Origin: Cryobacterium aureum
Lineage (GTDB): Bacteria > Actinomycetota > Actinomycetes > Actinomycetales > Microbacteriaceae
Assembly: GCF_002954245.1 (NCBI RefSeq)
Contig: NZ_PPTG01000009.1
Location: 248,001 to 312,000, forward strand
Length of the DNA: 64,000 bases
Direction: 5' to 3'
Every line of letters begins with the position of its first letter. The stretch's first letter is position 1. A program made the translations under genes and the position numbers. Shown one piece after another: positions 40,839 through 48,669 of the stretch. The notes under the pieces are model-generated. The model did no database searches. It had not been told where the DNA came from and saw only the letters and a list, made by a program, of their open reading frames with translations.

Positions 40839-42233
40839 AGTTCTCGGATCGTGGCCGCACTGCGCGAGTGGATCGCTGGCCGCGGGCCGGGCGCCCGGCT
40901 GCCCACCAGCCGGATGCTCGTCGCCGAGTACGGGGCGAGCCCGGTGACGGTGCAGAAAGCCCTGCGCACTCTCGCGGCGCAGGGCTTGATCGAAACCCGG
41001 CCCGGCTCCGGCACGTTCGTTCGCGCGGTGCGTACGGCTCGTCCGCTCGACTTCAGCTGGCAGACCGCAGCTATGCGTTCCCCGAACAGTCACCTCAGCG
41101 GGCTGAGCCCTGCGCTACGTGCAGCTCCGCAGGGAAGCATCGCTCTGCATTCCGGGTATCCCGACCGAGAGCTGTTGCCGGAGCGGTTGGTCCGGTCAGC
41201 GCTGGCTCGCGCGGCCCGAAGCGAGGCGGCGCTGACGCGTTCACCCGTCGCGGGCCTTCCGGAGCTGCAGTCCTGGTTTGCCCACGAGCTTGGCTCCGCA
41301 ACACCGGTCGGCGTCACTCCTCCCCTGTCCAGCGATGTCATCGTGCTGCCCGGAAGTCAAAGTGGCCTGGCCACGATCTTCCGTGCTCTGGTCACCACTG
41401 GTGCGCCGCTGCTGATGGAATCGCCCACGTACTGGGGCGCGATCCAGGCTGCGGCTCAAGCCGGGGTCGACGTTGTCCCGATTCCATCGGGACCCGAGGG
41501 GCCCGATCCCGACGAGCTCTCTCGGGCGTTCCAGGAAACTGGTTCGCGCGTCTTCTATGCACAACCCACCTATGCGAACCCGACTGGCGCACAGTGGTCA
41601 GAGACCACCACGACGCACATCCTCGACGTCGTTCGGGCGCACGGCGCCTTCTTGGTCGAGGACGATTGGGCCCATGACTTCGGCATCGATACCGATCCGC
41701 ATCCTGTCGCCGGGCGCGATGACGCCGGCCATGTCGTCTATGTGCGATCCCTCACGAAGAGCGTCTCGCCGTCCCTTCGTGTGGCGGCAATTATTGCCCG
41801 CGGTCCCGCCAAGGAACGCATTCTCGCCGACCGCGGCGCCGAATCGATGTACGTCAGCGGACTCCTTCAAGCCGCAGTGCTCGACGTCGTCACCCAGCCC
41901 GGTTGGCAGACCCACCTCCGCAATCTTCGCCCGCAACTGCGGGCACGGCGAGATCTGTTATTGACGAGTCTGCGCGAGCATGCACCCGACGCCCACATAA
42001 CCACGGTTCCGGCTGGTGGTCTCAACCTGTGGGCTCGCCTGCCCGACGGGACAAACCTCGAGCGGCTGGTCGCAGACTGCGAAGCCGCCGGGGTACTGAT
42101 CGCTGCCGGCTCGAGTTGGTTCCCGGCCGAGGCCACCGGCCCCTTCATCAGGCTCAACTACTCCGGGCCGAACCCGGGGGCATTTCCCGACGGAGCCCGC
42201 ATCATCGGCCAAGCACTTTTGTTCAACCACTGA
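40824..42233 (+). CDS. MocR-type GntR regulator with PLP aminotransferase domain
   Basis: A 469-residue regulator: an N-terminal GntR winged helix (SSRIVAALREWIAGRGPGARLPTSRMLVAEYGASPVTVQKALRTL...TRPGSGTFV, about 6-67) joined to a fold-type I aminotransferase domain used as ligand sensor. PLP residues are visible: YVRSLTKSVSPSLRVAAI with Lys312, FYAQPTYANPTGAQWS and EDDWAHDFGI. ATG 40824 is 28 bp from the divergent EamA start. MocR proteins commonly control a divergent transporter, so regulation of EamA is likely. With so little leader, its mRNA may be leaderless. Confidence 0.92.
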   Translation: MDNDSSSRIVAALREWIAGRGPGARLPTSRMLVAEYGASPVTVQKALRTLAAQGLIETRPGSGTFVRAVRTARPLDFSWQTAAMRSPNSHLSGLSPALRAAPQGSIALHSGYPDRELLPERLVRSALARAARSEAALTRSPVAGLPELQSWFAHELGSATPVGVTPPLSSDVIVLPGSQSGLATIFRALVTTGAPLLMESPTYWGAIQAAAQAGVDVVPIPSGPEGPDPDELSRAFQETGSRVFYAQPTYANPTGAQWSETTTTHILDVVRAHGAFLVEDDWAHDFGIDTDPHPVAGRDDAGHVVYVRSLTKSVSPSLRVAAIIARGPAKERILADRGAESMYVSGLLQAAVLDVVTQPGWQTHLRNLRPQLRARRDLLLTSLREHAPDAHITTVPAGGLNLWARLPDGTNLERLVADCEAAGVLIAAGSSWFPAEATGPFIRLNYSGPNPGAFPDGARIIGQALLFNH

Positions 42234-42329
42234 CCGTGCCCGCGGCCCGCGAGCGTTGTCACCTCGAGCGCACCGCGCATAGTTGGTGCCGCCGCGGGAT
42301 ATCGAGTTGTCGCCGTCCGCTATATATTG

Positions 42330-42341
42330 ATGACATGTCAT
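42330..42341. promoter_or_regulatory. Palindrome overlapping the hydrolase start codon
   Basis: ATGACATGTCAT is a perfect 12-bp palindrome containing the ATG at 42335; TTGA and TTCAA flank it. Its size and position suit a MarR-type dimer, and a marR gene is the second gene of this operon. Autoregulation is inferred. Confidence 0.55.
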
Positions 42342-43120
42342 TCAAAAACACATCATCGAAGTTCGATATGCCCGTGCCGCCGACAGTTGTGTGTGTGCCG
42401 TGCTTTTCGGGTGCTCCGTGGGACCTCAAGGTCCTTCACGGTTTCGATGGTCTTCCGACTCGCACCATGCAACTTCCCGAGGATTTAAAGGATGTCGACG
42501 GTTACGCCAACTTTCTGGCCGAACAGGTTCACGACCTCGACTCCTACGTCTTGGTGGGCGATTCCTTCGGCGCCGTCATCAGCCTCGCTCTTGCCATCCG
42601 CCAGCCAAAGGGCCTCGTGGGACTCGTGCTGTCCGGAGGGTTCGCCGCGAACCCTCTTCCGAGGTGGAAAGGCGTCGCGGCCAAGCTGTCTCGGTTTGCC
42701 AACGGAGCCCTCTATCGGCACGGCACGCTCCGGTTTCACGCCTCCCAGCTCGCTTCGCATTTCGACGCCACGGCAGAAGTGCCGCACACGCACAACGACT
42801 ACCGACACCTGTTTGTGCAGAACACTCCGCGATCGAGCTACACCGCTCGAGTGACGTCCGTTACACAATTTAATCTGCTCAACGACCTGGCTCTGGTACA
42901 GGTGCCAACGCTCGTGCTCACGCCGGCCGATGACCGACTGGTCGGCGTGCACGCTTCGCGCCAGCTGTTGGATGGCATCCGTCAGTCGTCAGAAATTGTG
43001 TTGCCGAGAACTGGCCACATGTTCCGTTTCACGCACCCAACCCTGTACTCCAACACGATCCGCGCTTTCATGGACAGCCTGCAGCCGGTCGACGCGTCGG
43101 CTCACAGCGTCGCGTCGTGA
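42335..43120 (+). CDS. Alpha/beta hydrolase
   Basis: A 261-residue hydrolase starting MSFKNTSSKFDMPVPPTVVCVPCFSGAPWDLKVL. The nucleophile elbow is LVGDSFGAVISLAL (Ser77), the acid is in TLVLTPADDRLVG (Asp near 196-197), and the His is in LPRTGHMFRFTHP. The cap is short. Its final codons overlap GTG of the marR gene (GTGA), so the two are coupled. A palindrome covers its start codon. The pair looks like a substrate-induced detoxification unit, but no substrate is evident. Confidence 0.88.
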   Translation: MSFKNTSSKFDMPVPPTVVCVPCFSGAPWDLKVLHGFDGLPTRTMQLPEDLKDVDGYANFLAEQVHDLDSYVLVGDSFGAVISLALAIRQPKGLVGLVLSGGFAANPLPRWKGVAAKLSRFANGALYRHGTLRFHASQLASHFDATAEVPHTHNDYRHLFVQNTPRSSYTARVTSVTQFNLLNDLALVQVPTLVLTPADDRLVGVHASRQLLDGIRQSSEIVLPRTGHMFRFTHPTLYSNTIRAFMDSLQPVDASAHSVAS

Positions 43121-43581
43121 ATCCCGCCGAAGAGCTCCGATTTCTCGTTCTCGCCGCCCAGCGCGAAGGCAACCGTATCCTGCTCGACCTCCTCCGCCCC
43201 CTTGGAGTGTCACCGTCCCAGGCCGAGGTGATTCGCGTGCTGGCCGATCACGGGCCGCTCTCCCTCGTCGACCTCGGAGTGCTGCTGGTCTGTGAGCTCG
43301 GGAGCCCCAGCCGGTTGGTGGATGGCCTGGTGGCCGCGACCCTACTCGAGCGGATGCCCGCAGTCGACGACCGGAGGCGGGTGATCCTCTCCCTAACCGA
43401 TGCCGGTCGGGAGAAGGACATCAGCATTCGGGCAGTCGAAGCGACACTGCACGGCTTCATCGAGCAGTCGCTGACCACTGCGGAAATTGCGAGTGTCAAC
43501 GCCACGCTGCACAAGTTCGTATCCGGACGCCCGGCCGGCATTGCCGTCGTGAAGCGTTCGGCGGCTGCCGGTCCGCGCTGA
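43117..43581 (+). CDS. MarR-family transcriptional regulator
   Basis: A 154-residue winged-helix regulator from GTG 43117. It shows the MarR layout: N-terminal dimer helix (AEELRFLVLAAQREGNRILLDLLRPLGVSPSQAEVIRVL), helix-turn-helix (PLSLVDLGVLLVCELGSPSRLVDGLVAATLLERM) and wing AVDDRRRVILSLTDAGRE with the family Asp-Arg-Arg. The four-base GTGA overlap couples it to the hydrolase. The palindrome at 42330-42341 is its probable operator. Confidence 0.9.
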   Translation: MNPAEELRFLVLAAQREGNRILLDLLRPLGVSPSQAEVIRVLADHGPLSLVDLGVLLVCELGSPSRLVDGLVAATLLERMPAVDDRRRVILSLTDAGREKDISIRAVEATLHGFIEQSLTTAEIASVNATLHKFVSGRPAGIAVVKRSAAAGPR

Positions 43582-43631
43582 TAGGCACCATGCACCGAAC
43601 GAATACCGTATAGCCGTCATCGGGAGTTGCC

Positions 43632-43853
43632 CTACTGCAGTCGTGCGGGCTTTTCGGTCAAGTCGAACTTCGCCTTCCGCGACGATCCCTTGGCCATAGC
43701 AAGATAGGTGCCCGTGCCGAGCACAATTGCAATGCTCAGCGCATTGTGAAACGGAAAATTGCCGTTCACCCAGAGCGCCGCAAAAAGAAAAAAAGCGGCG
43801 ACAGACAATGCAGAAACGACCGGGATAAGACGCGTGGTGATCTTGTTATCCAT
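43632..43853 (-). CDS. Small membrane protein (73 residues)
   Basis: MDNKITTRLIPVVSALSVAA leads into two hydrophobic helices (about 10-30 and 36-52), followed by a basic tail (KGSSRKAKFDLTEKPARLQ). No family is recognised. It faces the MarR gene convergently, with 50 bp between. The charge distribution (positive inside) and clean start support a real gene, but nothing in the context shows a role. Confidence 0.6.
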   Translation of the reverse strand: MDNKITTRLIPVVSALSVAAFFLFAALWVNGNFPFHNALSIAIVLGTGTYLAMAKGSSRKAKFDLTEKPARLQ

Positions 43854-44002
43854 GGCCCCATCCTATTGATGAGGCTCCTGTCACGGGACCTACATCCTGC
43901 GCCCATTCCCTTTGATGGCGTTAGGGAATCGACTCAAAACCCTTTTCTTCATCGGCAGCAATTCCTGCGGTACGCCCGAAACCGGCCTCGCCTCAAAGAG
44001 CT

Positions 44003-44031
44003 CGTCCCGTAGAAGGTTCCCTATACGGACG
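44003..44031 (+). repeat. Dispersed repeat copy upstream of hydrolase
   Basis: Core CGTCCCGTAGAAGGTTCCCT then ATACGGACG; ends 31 bases before the hydrolase start. About 23 of 30 positions match the best copy. Confidence 0.65.
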
Positions 44032-44062
44032 GCGTCGGAAGCGGTCGCACTAAACTTCGGGC

Positions 44063-44908
44063 ATGAACCCCGAGATTACGCAGCTTCTAGACCGCTCGCG
44101 TTCAAGCTGGTCGGTGCCGGCCGAGCCCCGTTCGCTGCAAGCGCGCATTTGGCCGACGAATGGATCAACTCCTGCTCCCGTCGTCGTGCTGTCGCACGGC
44201 ACGGGTGGAGCGGGAGAGGACCTGGACTGGCTCGCGAAACCGCTCAACGACGCGGGATTCCTCGTAGCTTCGGTCGATCACCCCGGTAACAGCTACAACG
44301 ACGAGTACCTCGTCGAAGGATTCACGTTCGCGTGGGAGCGAGCGCGAGACATCACCCTCCTCATCGACCACCTCGTGGACGAGCGTGACATAGATATTCG
44401 GCGCATTGGTGCGGCCGGATTCTCGTTCGGGGGCTACACCGTCACGGCGGTGCTCGGCGGCAAGATTGACGGACACATCATGGATGCGATGTTCCAGGGA
44501 CATATTCCCGCTCCTGATGTGCCGGAGTTTCCCGACCTGATTAAAACGCTACGGAGCAAGTACTCCGATGCCGAGTTGACCTCGTTAGTAGAATCCGGTG
44601 CACGATCGATGACCGACACGCGTGTGCGGGCAGGGATCCTTCTGGCGCCCGCGATTGGGAGGCTCCTGATCCCCGAATCACTACAGCATATTTCTGCCCC
44701 GGTTTTGGTGCGCTGGGGGGACGCCGACGACAACACGCCGCCGGAAGACAACGCGCTCCTTTACCGGGACCTCATTCCTCACGCCCACGGAGAGAGTCTT
44801 GGCTCGGATATCGGGCATTACGTCTTCCTCGGCGACCGAGAGGATCCCACGGGTGTGCGATCACGGGTCGCAGCCGAAGCGGTCACATTCTTCACGTCCA
44901 ATCTCTGA
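44063..44908 (+). CDS. Dienelactone-hydrolase / PAF-acetylhydrolase-like alpha/beta hydrolase
   Basis: A 281-residue serine hydrolase. The oxyanion segment is VVVLSHGTGGAGEDLDWLAKPLNDAGFLVASVDHPGNS, the nucleophile is in IGAAGFSFGGYTVTAVLGG (Ser121), the acid is in PVLVRWGDADDNTPPEDN, and the His is in SDIGHYVFLGD. The HPGNS block is typical of PAF-AH-like esterases in actinobacteria. No signal peptide is present. It is a single gene flanked by repeat copies at 44003 and, more diverged, at 44946. Confidence 0.85.
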   Translation: MNPEITQLLDRSRSSWSVPAEPRSLQARIWPTNGSTPAPVVVLSHGTGGAGEDLDWLAKPLNDAGFLVASVDHPGNSYNDEYLVEGFTFAWERARDITLLIDHLVDERDIDIRRIGAAGFSFGGYTVTAVLGGKIDGHIMDAMFQGHIPAPDVPEFPDLIKTLRSKYSDAELTSLVESGARSMTDTRVRAGILLAPAIGRLLIPESLQHISAPVLVRWGDADDNTPPEDNALLYRDLIPHAHGESLGSDIGHYVFLGDREDPTGVRSRVAAEAVTFFTSNL

Positions 44909-44945
44909 GCACGCCACCCAGCGTTTAGGCAAGCACCCACGTGTC

Positions 44946-44975
44946 GCCCCGTACCGTGGGGGTTCCAATACAGCA
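44946..44975 (+). repeat. Diverged dispersed repeat copy downstream of hydrolase
   Basis: CCCCGTACCGTGGGGGTTCC keeps the CCGTA arm and the GGGGGTTCC centre; the TACGG arm is lost. Confidence 0.4.
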
Positions 44976-45076
44976 ACTGCGCGACAGTCGGCGATTAGCG
45001 TCTCGGGTGCGCCGATCGCTTTACCTCTTTCGGGCGCTCGCGTGGTCGATAACGTCCGGCATTTCCGCTCAATCAG

Positions 45077-45138
45077 GCAACCTTCGGTTGCGGGAGTCGT
45101 CTGCACGGCGTTATAGTGACGTGCAACCAAACATTGCA
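45077..45138. promoter_or_regulatory. Promoter and GCAACC operators of the SRPBCC-ArsR pair
   Basis: A -35 TTGCGG (45088-45093) and -10 TATAGT (45112-45117), spacing 18, precede the SRPBCC start at 45148. GCAACC-TTC-GGTTGC (45077-45091) overlaps the -35, and TGCAACC...TTGCA (45122-45138) covers the expected transcription start. Sites placed like this suit repression by the ArsR protein encoded second. Confidence 0.55.
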
Positions 45139-45147
45139 GAAGGTTGG

Positions 45148-45618
45148 ATGAAAATGGAGTACGGACGCATCGAACGCGAGTTCCGCATCGACGCCTCGCC
45201 CGAGGTGGTTTTCGCAGTCATCAGCAGCCCCGCGCACATCCGGGAATGGTGGCATGCTGAGGCAGACCTGGAGCCTGTCCCAGGTGCCATCGGTGAGCTT
45301 GTTTGGGGCGACAAGGCCAAAGGTGAGGCAGAGGTCGCTTCCATCACCGTGGTTGACGTTGAACAGCCTCGATTGTTTTCCTTCCGTTGGGTCTATCCCC
45401 ACGCTGAGGTCGCGACCGCTGCGAACTCGTTGCTGGTGACCTTCGAGCTCGTGCCGTCTGGCACTGGCACCGTGGTTCGTCTGACCGAGGTGGGATTCCG
45501 CGAAATGGGTTGGGAGGCTGCCGTTCTCGAGGAGCAATACAAGGAGCACTCCGTCGGCTGGGATACGCACTTTGCCAGTCTTCGCGACTATCTCGGGCAA
45601 TTGGTGGCCGCCCAATGA
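45148..45618 (+). CDS. SRPBCC/AHSA1-family protein
   Basis: A 156-residue START-like protein from ATG 45148 (AGAAGG upstream). The AHSA1 pattern is clear: IEREFRIDASPEVVFAVISSPAHIREWWHAEADLEPVPG near the start, then PRLFSFRWVYPH and TGTVVRLTEVGFREMG, and a C-terminal helix HSVGWDTHFASLRDYLGQLV. These proteins bind hydrophobic ligands; the ligand here is unknown. The stop overlaps the ArsR start by 4 nt (ATGA), a pairing seen repeatedly in actinobacteria and firmicutes. Confidence 0.9.
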   Translation: MKMEYGRIEREFRIDASPEVVFAVISSPAHIREWWHAEADLEPVPGAIGELVWGDKAKGEAEVASITVVDVEQPRLFSFRWVYPHAEVATAANSLLVTFELVPSGTGTVVRLTEVGFREMGWEAAVLEEQYKEHSVGWDTHFASLRDYLGQLVAAQ

Positions 45619-45977
45619 CGGCTGTAATCGACGATGACCTGTGGTCTGCGATCGGGGACCCGACCCGGCGGCGCATGCTCGACATGCTCTTGGCGGCTGG
45701 CGATGGCACGGCAACCAGCCTCAGCGACAAATTACCCGTCACACGTCAGGCCGTCGCCAAGCACCTTGGGGTACTGCAACGTGCGGGCTTGGTCTCTGCC
45801 ACGCCCATCGGACGCGAGACGCGTTACAGGTTGAACGATGCACAATTCGCTCGCGCGGTAGCGCAGCTTTCCACCGTCGGGGCGTCCTGGGACGCACGGC
45901 TACAGCGGATCACCCAGATCGCTGAAGCAATCCAGCGTGGCCAAGACGCTGATCCCAGACGACAGAACAAGACGTGA
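45615..45977 (+). CDS. ArsR-family transcriptional regulator
   Basis: A 120-residue winged-helix repressor from ATG 45615. MTAVIDDDLWSAIGDPTRRRMLDMLLAAGDGTATSLSDKLPVTRQAVAKHLGVLQRAGLVSATPIGRETRYRLN is a textbook ArsR helix-turn-helix and wing. No metal-binding Cys are present, so it is of the non-metal type that accompanies SRPBCC proteins. It is translationally coupled to the SRPBCC gene and probably represses the pair through the GCAACC sites. Confidence 0.92.
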   Translation: MTAVIDDDLWSAIGDPTRRRMLDMLLAAGDGTATSLSDKLPVTRQAVAKHLGVLQRAGLVSATPIGRETRYRLNDAQFARAVAQLSTVGASWDARLQRITQIAEAIQRGQDADPRRQNKT

Positions 45978-45988
45978 GAGAAGGCCCC

Positions 45989-46246
45989 ATGGTCACGACA
46001 GAACTACGCAGCGCATATGAAAAACTCTTCGAAGCGGCAATACTTCCCGATCTCGGCGAAGCCCGTGACGGGGGTTGGAACGCTGATCAGATATTGGCTC
46101 ATCTCCTATTTGGACGGCGTCCACCGCCTCACAGCGCACATTCATCCAGAGCAGCAGCCCTCCATGAAGGTGGCGCGAATCAAGGCCTACACGCGACCTC
46201 ATCGAAGAAGGATGGTGAAATTCGCTGGAAATCCAAGCAACCGTAA
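45989..46246 (+). pseudogene. Truncated gene remnant (DinB-like N-terminus)
   Basis: ATG 45989 starts MVTTELRSAYEKLFEAAILPDLGEARDGGWNADQILAHLL, which reads as a bona fide helical N-terminus of the DinB/damage-inducible-like type. Coding quality then collapses into a basic, low-complexity tail (GRRPPPHSAHSSRAAALHEGG...). The expected remaining 100-130 residues are missing. It follows the ArsR gene by 11 bp and probably was the third gene of that operon. Family assignment is tentative; truncation is more certain. Confidence 0.55.
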
Positions 46247-46295
46247 CGCACCCGTTACGGCAGCTGACCTTTTGTGACCGGCTATTTTTTTTTCG
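46241..46295 (+). terminator. Rho-independent-like terminator
   Basis: CCGTAACG-CACC-CGTTACGG (46241-46260) is a perfect 8-bp stem with a 4-base loop. It is followed by TTTT at 46268-46271 and a T9-type run at 46286-46295. It would end the SRPBCC-ArsR operon. Confidence 0.6.
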
Positions 46296-46341
46296 AGGCG
46301 CGCGATTCGGGCCTTTGTCTACGGTGAGGCAAGCTGGGTTC

Positions 46342-46950
46342 ATGGGCGGCGAAGCGATCTATGTTGAGATTGAGATCAAAGCCGATGTTGATCGTGTGTG
46401 GCAGCTGACTCAAGACCCGGGTCAACATCCACGGTGGGATCTGCGTTTCAGTACTATCACCCCTATCGCGACGCTTCCGACCGGTGGCAGCCGCTTCATC
46501 TACCAGCGTCGGCTGCTCTTTCATACGATTGTGGGGACTGGCACGTCGCTCGGAGAGAAGCAGCGGCCCGACGGAACTCTGACGTCGGCGCTGCGTTTTA
46601 CTACGGATGACCGCCTTTCGCCGCTCCGAGCAGGACGTGGCTACTGGCGGTACATTTCAACGTCACAGGGGACGACGTTCATAACGGGCTTTGACTATGA
46701 GCCGGGGTGGGGTCGGCTGATCGACCGACTGGTCATGCGACGGATTATCGAATGGATGACCGCGTGGAGCTTTGACCGCCTACGAATCTGGGTCGAGACC
46801 GGAACACCGCCAGAGCGGTGGACGATCCGGTCCGTCCTCGCGTTCTGGCGCCCGACCCGGCCGAAGGCCGCGCGATGTCGGCGGACACCCAGGCACGGCA
46901 ACACCATGGCTCTGGCCCCCACATCCCTGCACACGCTGGAGGCACCGTGA
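46342..46950 (+). CDS. SRPBCC-family protein
   Basis: A 202-residue START-like protein from ATG 46342 (MGGEAIYVEIEIKADVDRVWQLTQDPGQHPRWDLRFSTITPI). The N-terminal helix-grip signature and the RWDLRF segment resemble polyketide cyclase/coenzyme Q-binding-like proteins. The C-terminal part (RLIDRLVMRRIIEWMTAWSFDRLRIWVE) is amphipathic helix. The final 35 residues are basic. Its stop overlaps the GTG of the DUF4166 gene. Pairing with DUF4166 suggests a common membrane- or lipid-related process, but no function is known. Confidence 0.8.
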   Translation: MGGEAIYVEIEIKADVDRVWQLTQDPGQHPRWDLRFSTITPIATLPTGGSRFIYQRRLLFHTIVGTGTSLGEKQRPDGTLTSALRFTTDDRLSPLRAGRGYWRYISTSQGTTFITGFDYEPGWGRLIDRLVMRRIIEWMTAWSFDRLRIWVETGTPPERWTIRSVLAFWRPTRPKAARCRRTPRHGNTMALAPTSLHTLEAP

Positions 46951-47615
46951 CATCAATTTTTCACGAGGCCCTTGGCGTTGACTTCGACCGGTTGCATCCG
47001 ATGTTGCAACGACGATTCGGAGTCGGTCTTGAGGCCGGCTACGCGTGCATCGGCCGCGGCACGATGCTGCAGATCAGCCGAGGGCCATGGTGGACGATTC
47101 CATTTCTGCGCCTCGGGAAGATTCGCAATATCCTCATTCCCGATCTCGGCACAAACGCACCGTTCACGATCTGGAACTACCCCTACCTCGACCCCTACGG
47201 GCGCGAGACCGTCACCTTCGTGCGTGAGTACCAGGTCCGCGATCAGCCCAGCCGGTTCGACGCGACTATGGTCCTCAGCGGCGGCAAGGTCCTTGATTAC
47301 TTGGGTACGCACCAGCATCTGGCAGTCGACCTTGACCTGTCGGTCCAGCCGGACGGGTCACTGCGGTTGCGTTCGGGTGCTCAGCGCTTTTACGAGGGTC
47401 CCGTCGCGTTCCGTTTTCCCATGCTGTTCAGCGGTCGGGCAGAACTGCACGAATCCTACGACGACGCAGCGGACGTCTACCGAATCAGACTCGACGTGCG
47501 AAACCGTGTCTTTGGATTCCTGTTCGGCTACGAAGGGGAATTCACCTGCGACTTCGTTGAAACTTCCGACGCTCCAGAGCGCCTCAAGCCCCGTCGACAC
47601 GAACGGCGCGTCTAG
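46947..47615 (+). CDS. DUF4166 domain protein
   Basis: A 222-residue protein from GTG 46947, with GGAGG upstream and a GTGA overlap with the SRPBCC gene. DUF4166 features are SIFHEALGVDFDRLHPMLQRRFGV at the start, NAPFTIWNYPYLDPYGRETVTFVREYQ in the middle and YEGEFTCDFVE at the end. In other bacteria DUF4166 is often fused behind an NAD(P)-binding domain; here it is free-standing. Function is unknown. Confidence 0.88.
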   Translation: MTSIFHEALGVDFDRLHPMLQRRFGVGLEAGYACIGRGTMLQISRGPWWTIPFLRLGKIRNILIPDLGTNAPFTIWNYPYLDPYGRETVTFVREYQVRDQPSRFDATMVLSGGKVLDYLGTHQHLAVDLDLSVQPDGSLRLRSGAQRFYEGPVAFRFPMLFSGRAELHESYDDAADVYRIRLDVRNRVFGFLFGYEGEFTCDFVETSDAPERLKPRRHERRV

Positions 47616-47769
47616 GCGATCATCAGTCCGGCTCGCGATCGCAGAGTTTGCGTTCATTTTTCGGTTCGAGAAGCTGCGCCCGGCGCCCTGTCCATTGCGC
47701 TGACGCGGCGCCGGTGGCTGCACGTGCCAATCGTTGCCCTCATTCGCACTCGCCCCGGCGAAGGTTTGT

Positions 47770-48180
47770 TTAACGCGATGCGCCCTGTCGTGTCGGATAT
47801 CGTTTTGGGTCAACGCGCCAGCGGATGTGGTCAGAGGTTTTCGTGGAGCCGCAGGAAAAAACATCAAATATGGTGTCTTCTACTCCGGCGATGGATAGGA
47901 ACACCAGGTGGTCCACTCCTTGAGCGGCGCAATTTTCCACAACGTTCCGGGTCGCTGAGGTGAGCGCCTCATGCAGTCCCATTGCATCGTCCTGCGGGAA
48001 GGCATTGGAGACGTCGATCACCACATCGACGCCGCGCAGAGCGTCGTTCAGTCCCTCGCCGGTGATGAGATTGACGCCGGTTGAACGGGAAACCGCAAGC
48101 ACGGAAATTTTCTTCTTCGCAAACAGACTCGCCGTGCGCGTGCCGGCCGTTCCGGTAGCTCCTAAAACTGCGATTTTCAT
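47770..48180 (-). pseudogene. Truncated SDR/NmrA-like NAD(P)-binding protein
   Basis: MKIAVLGATGTAGTRTASLF is an intact Rossmann GxxGxxG start, followed by GVDVVIDVSNAFPQDDAM and ATRNVVENCAAQGVDHLVFLSIAGVED. Homologues run to about 250 residues. Here the conserved part stops at IFDVF (about residue 107), and an unrelated basic tail follows to 136. The catalytic Tyr-Lys region and substrate half are missing. Its ATG overlaps the stop of an upstream remnant, showing it was once the second gene of a coupled pair. Confidence 0.7.
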
Positions 48181-48319
48181 ATGTCCTGACCAACTTTCCT
48201 GTCTATATTTTCAACGAATTCGTTGAGGTTCTGGCCGCTGAGCGCGTCAACGCCACCGGCGAGATCCGTGATTGACACGGTCGCCAAGCTCTCTCGCCAG
48301 GCCTGCTCGGCCTGCCACT
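48177..48319 (-). pseudogene. C-terminal remnant of the gene upstream of the truncated SDR
   Basis: On the minus strand, WQAEQAWRESLATVSITDLAGGVDALSGQNLNEFVENIDRKVGQDI ends at a TGA overlapping the SDR ATG. An in-frame TAG lies just before the Trp, so only a C-terminus remains. Family unknown; the neat ATGA overlap argues it was a real gene. Confidence 0.5.
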
Positions 48320-48669
48320 AGGACAAGCCGTGTTCGATTCACAAGTGAGCCCGGATGGTGCCGTGAGCGGCGCGGGCATGTGTTCCGGCCGGGTGACCGC
48401 AAAAGAAATTGGAGGTTGGATCCAACGTTAGCGACCACCTGCGTCGTGTGGTTCAAGCAAACCTTTCACATAGATGGTGTTGATCCTCATCCCGTGGCGC
48501 GCACGCCTTGGTCGTCACGTGGTGGCGGGTGGCGGACGTGTAGAAGTCGTTGTGGGAAAGGTTTCGACGGCGACGAATTTGATCGGGTCGTGTGTCTGAT
48601 GAGTGTGTTGGTCCAGATTCTGCCGCTCGGATTCTGGCCCTGCCGATGGAGCGACGTATGGTTATAGCC
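48320..48669. other. Gene-free region, 350 bp
   Basis: No intact gene, RNA or repeat copy is recognised between the decayed SDR pair and ccsB. Confidence 0.45.
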
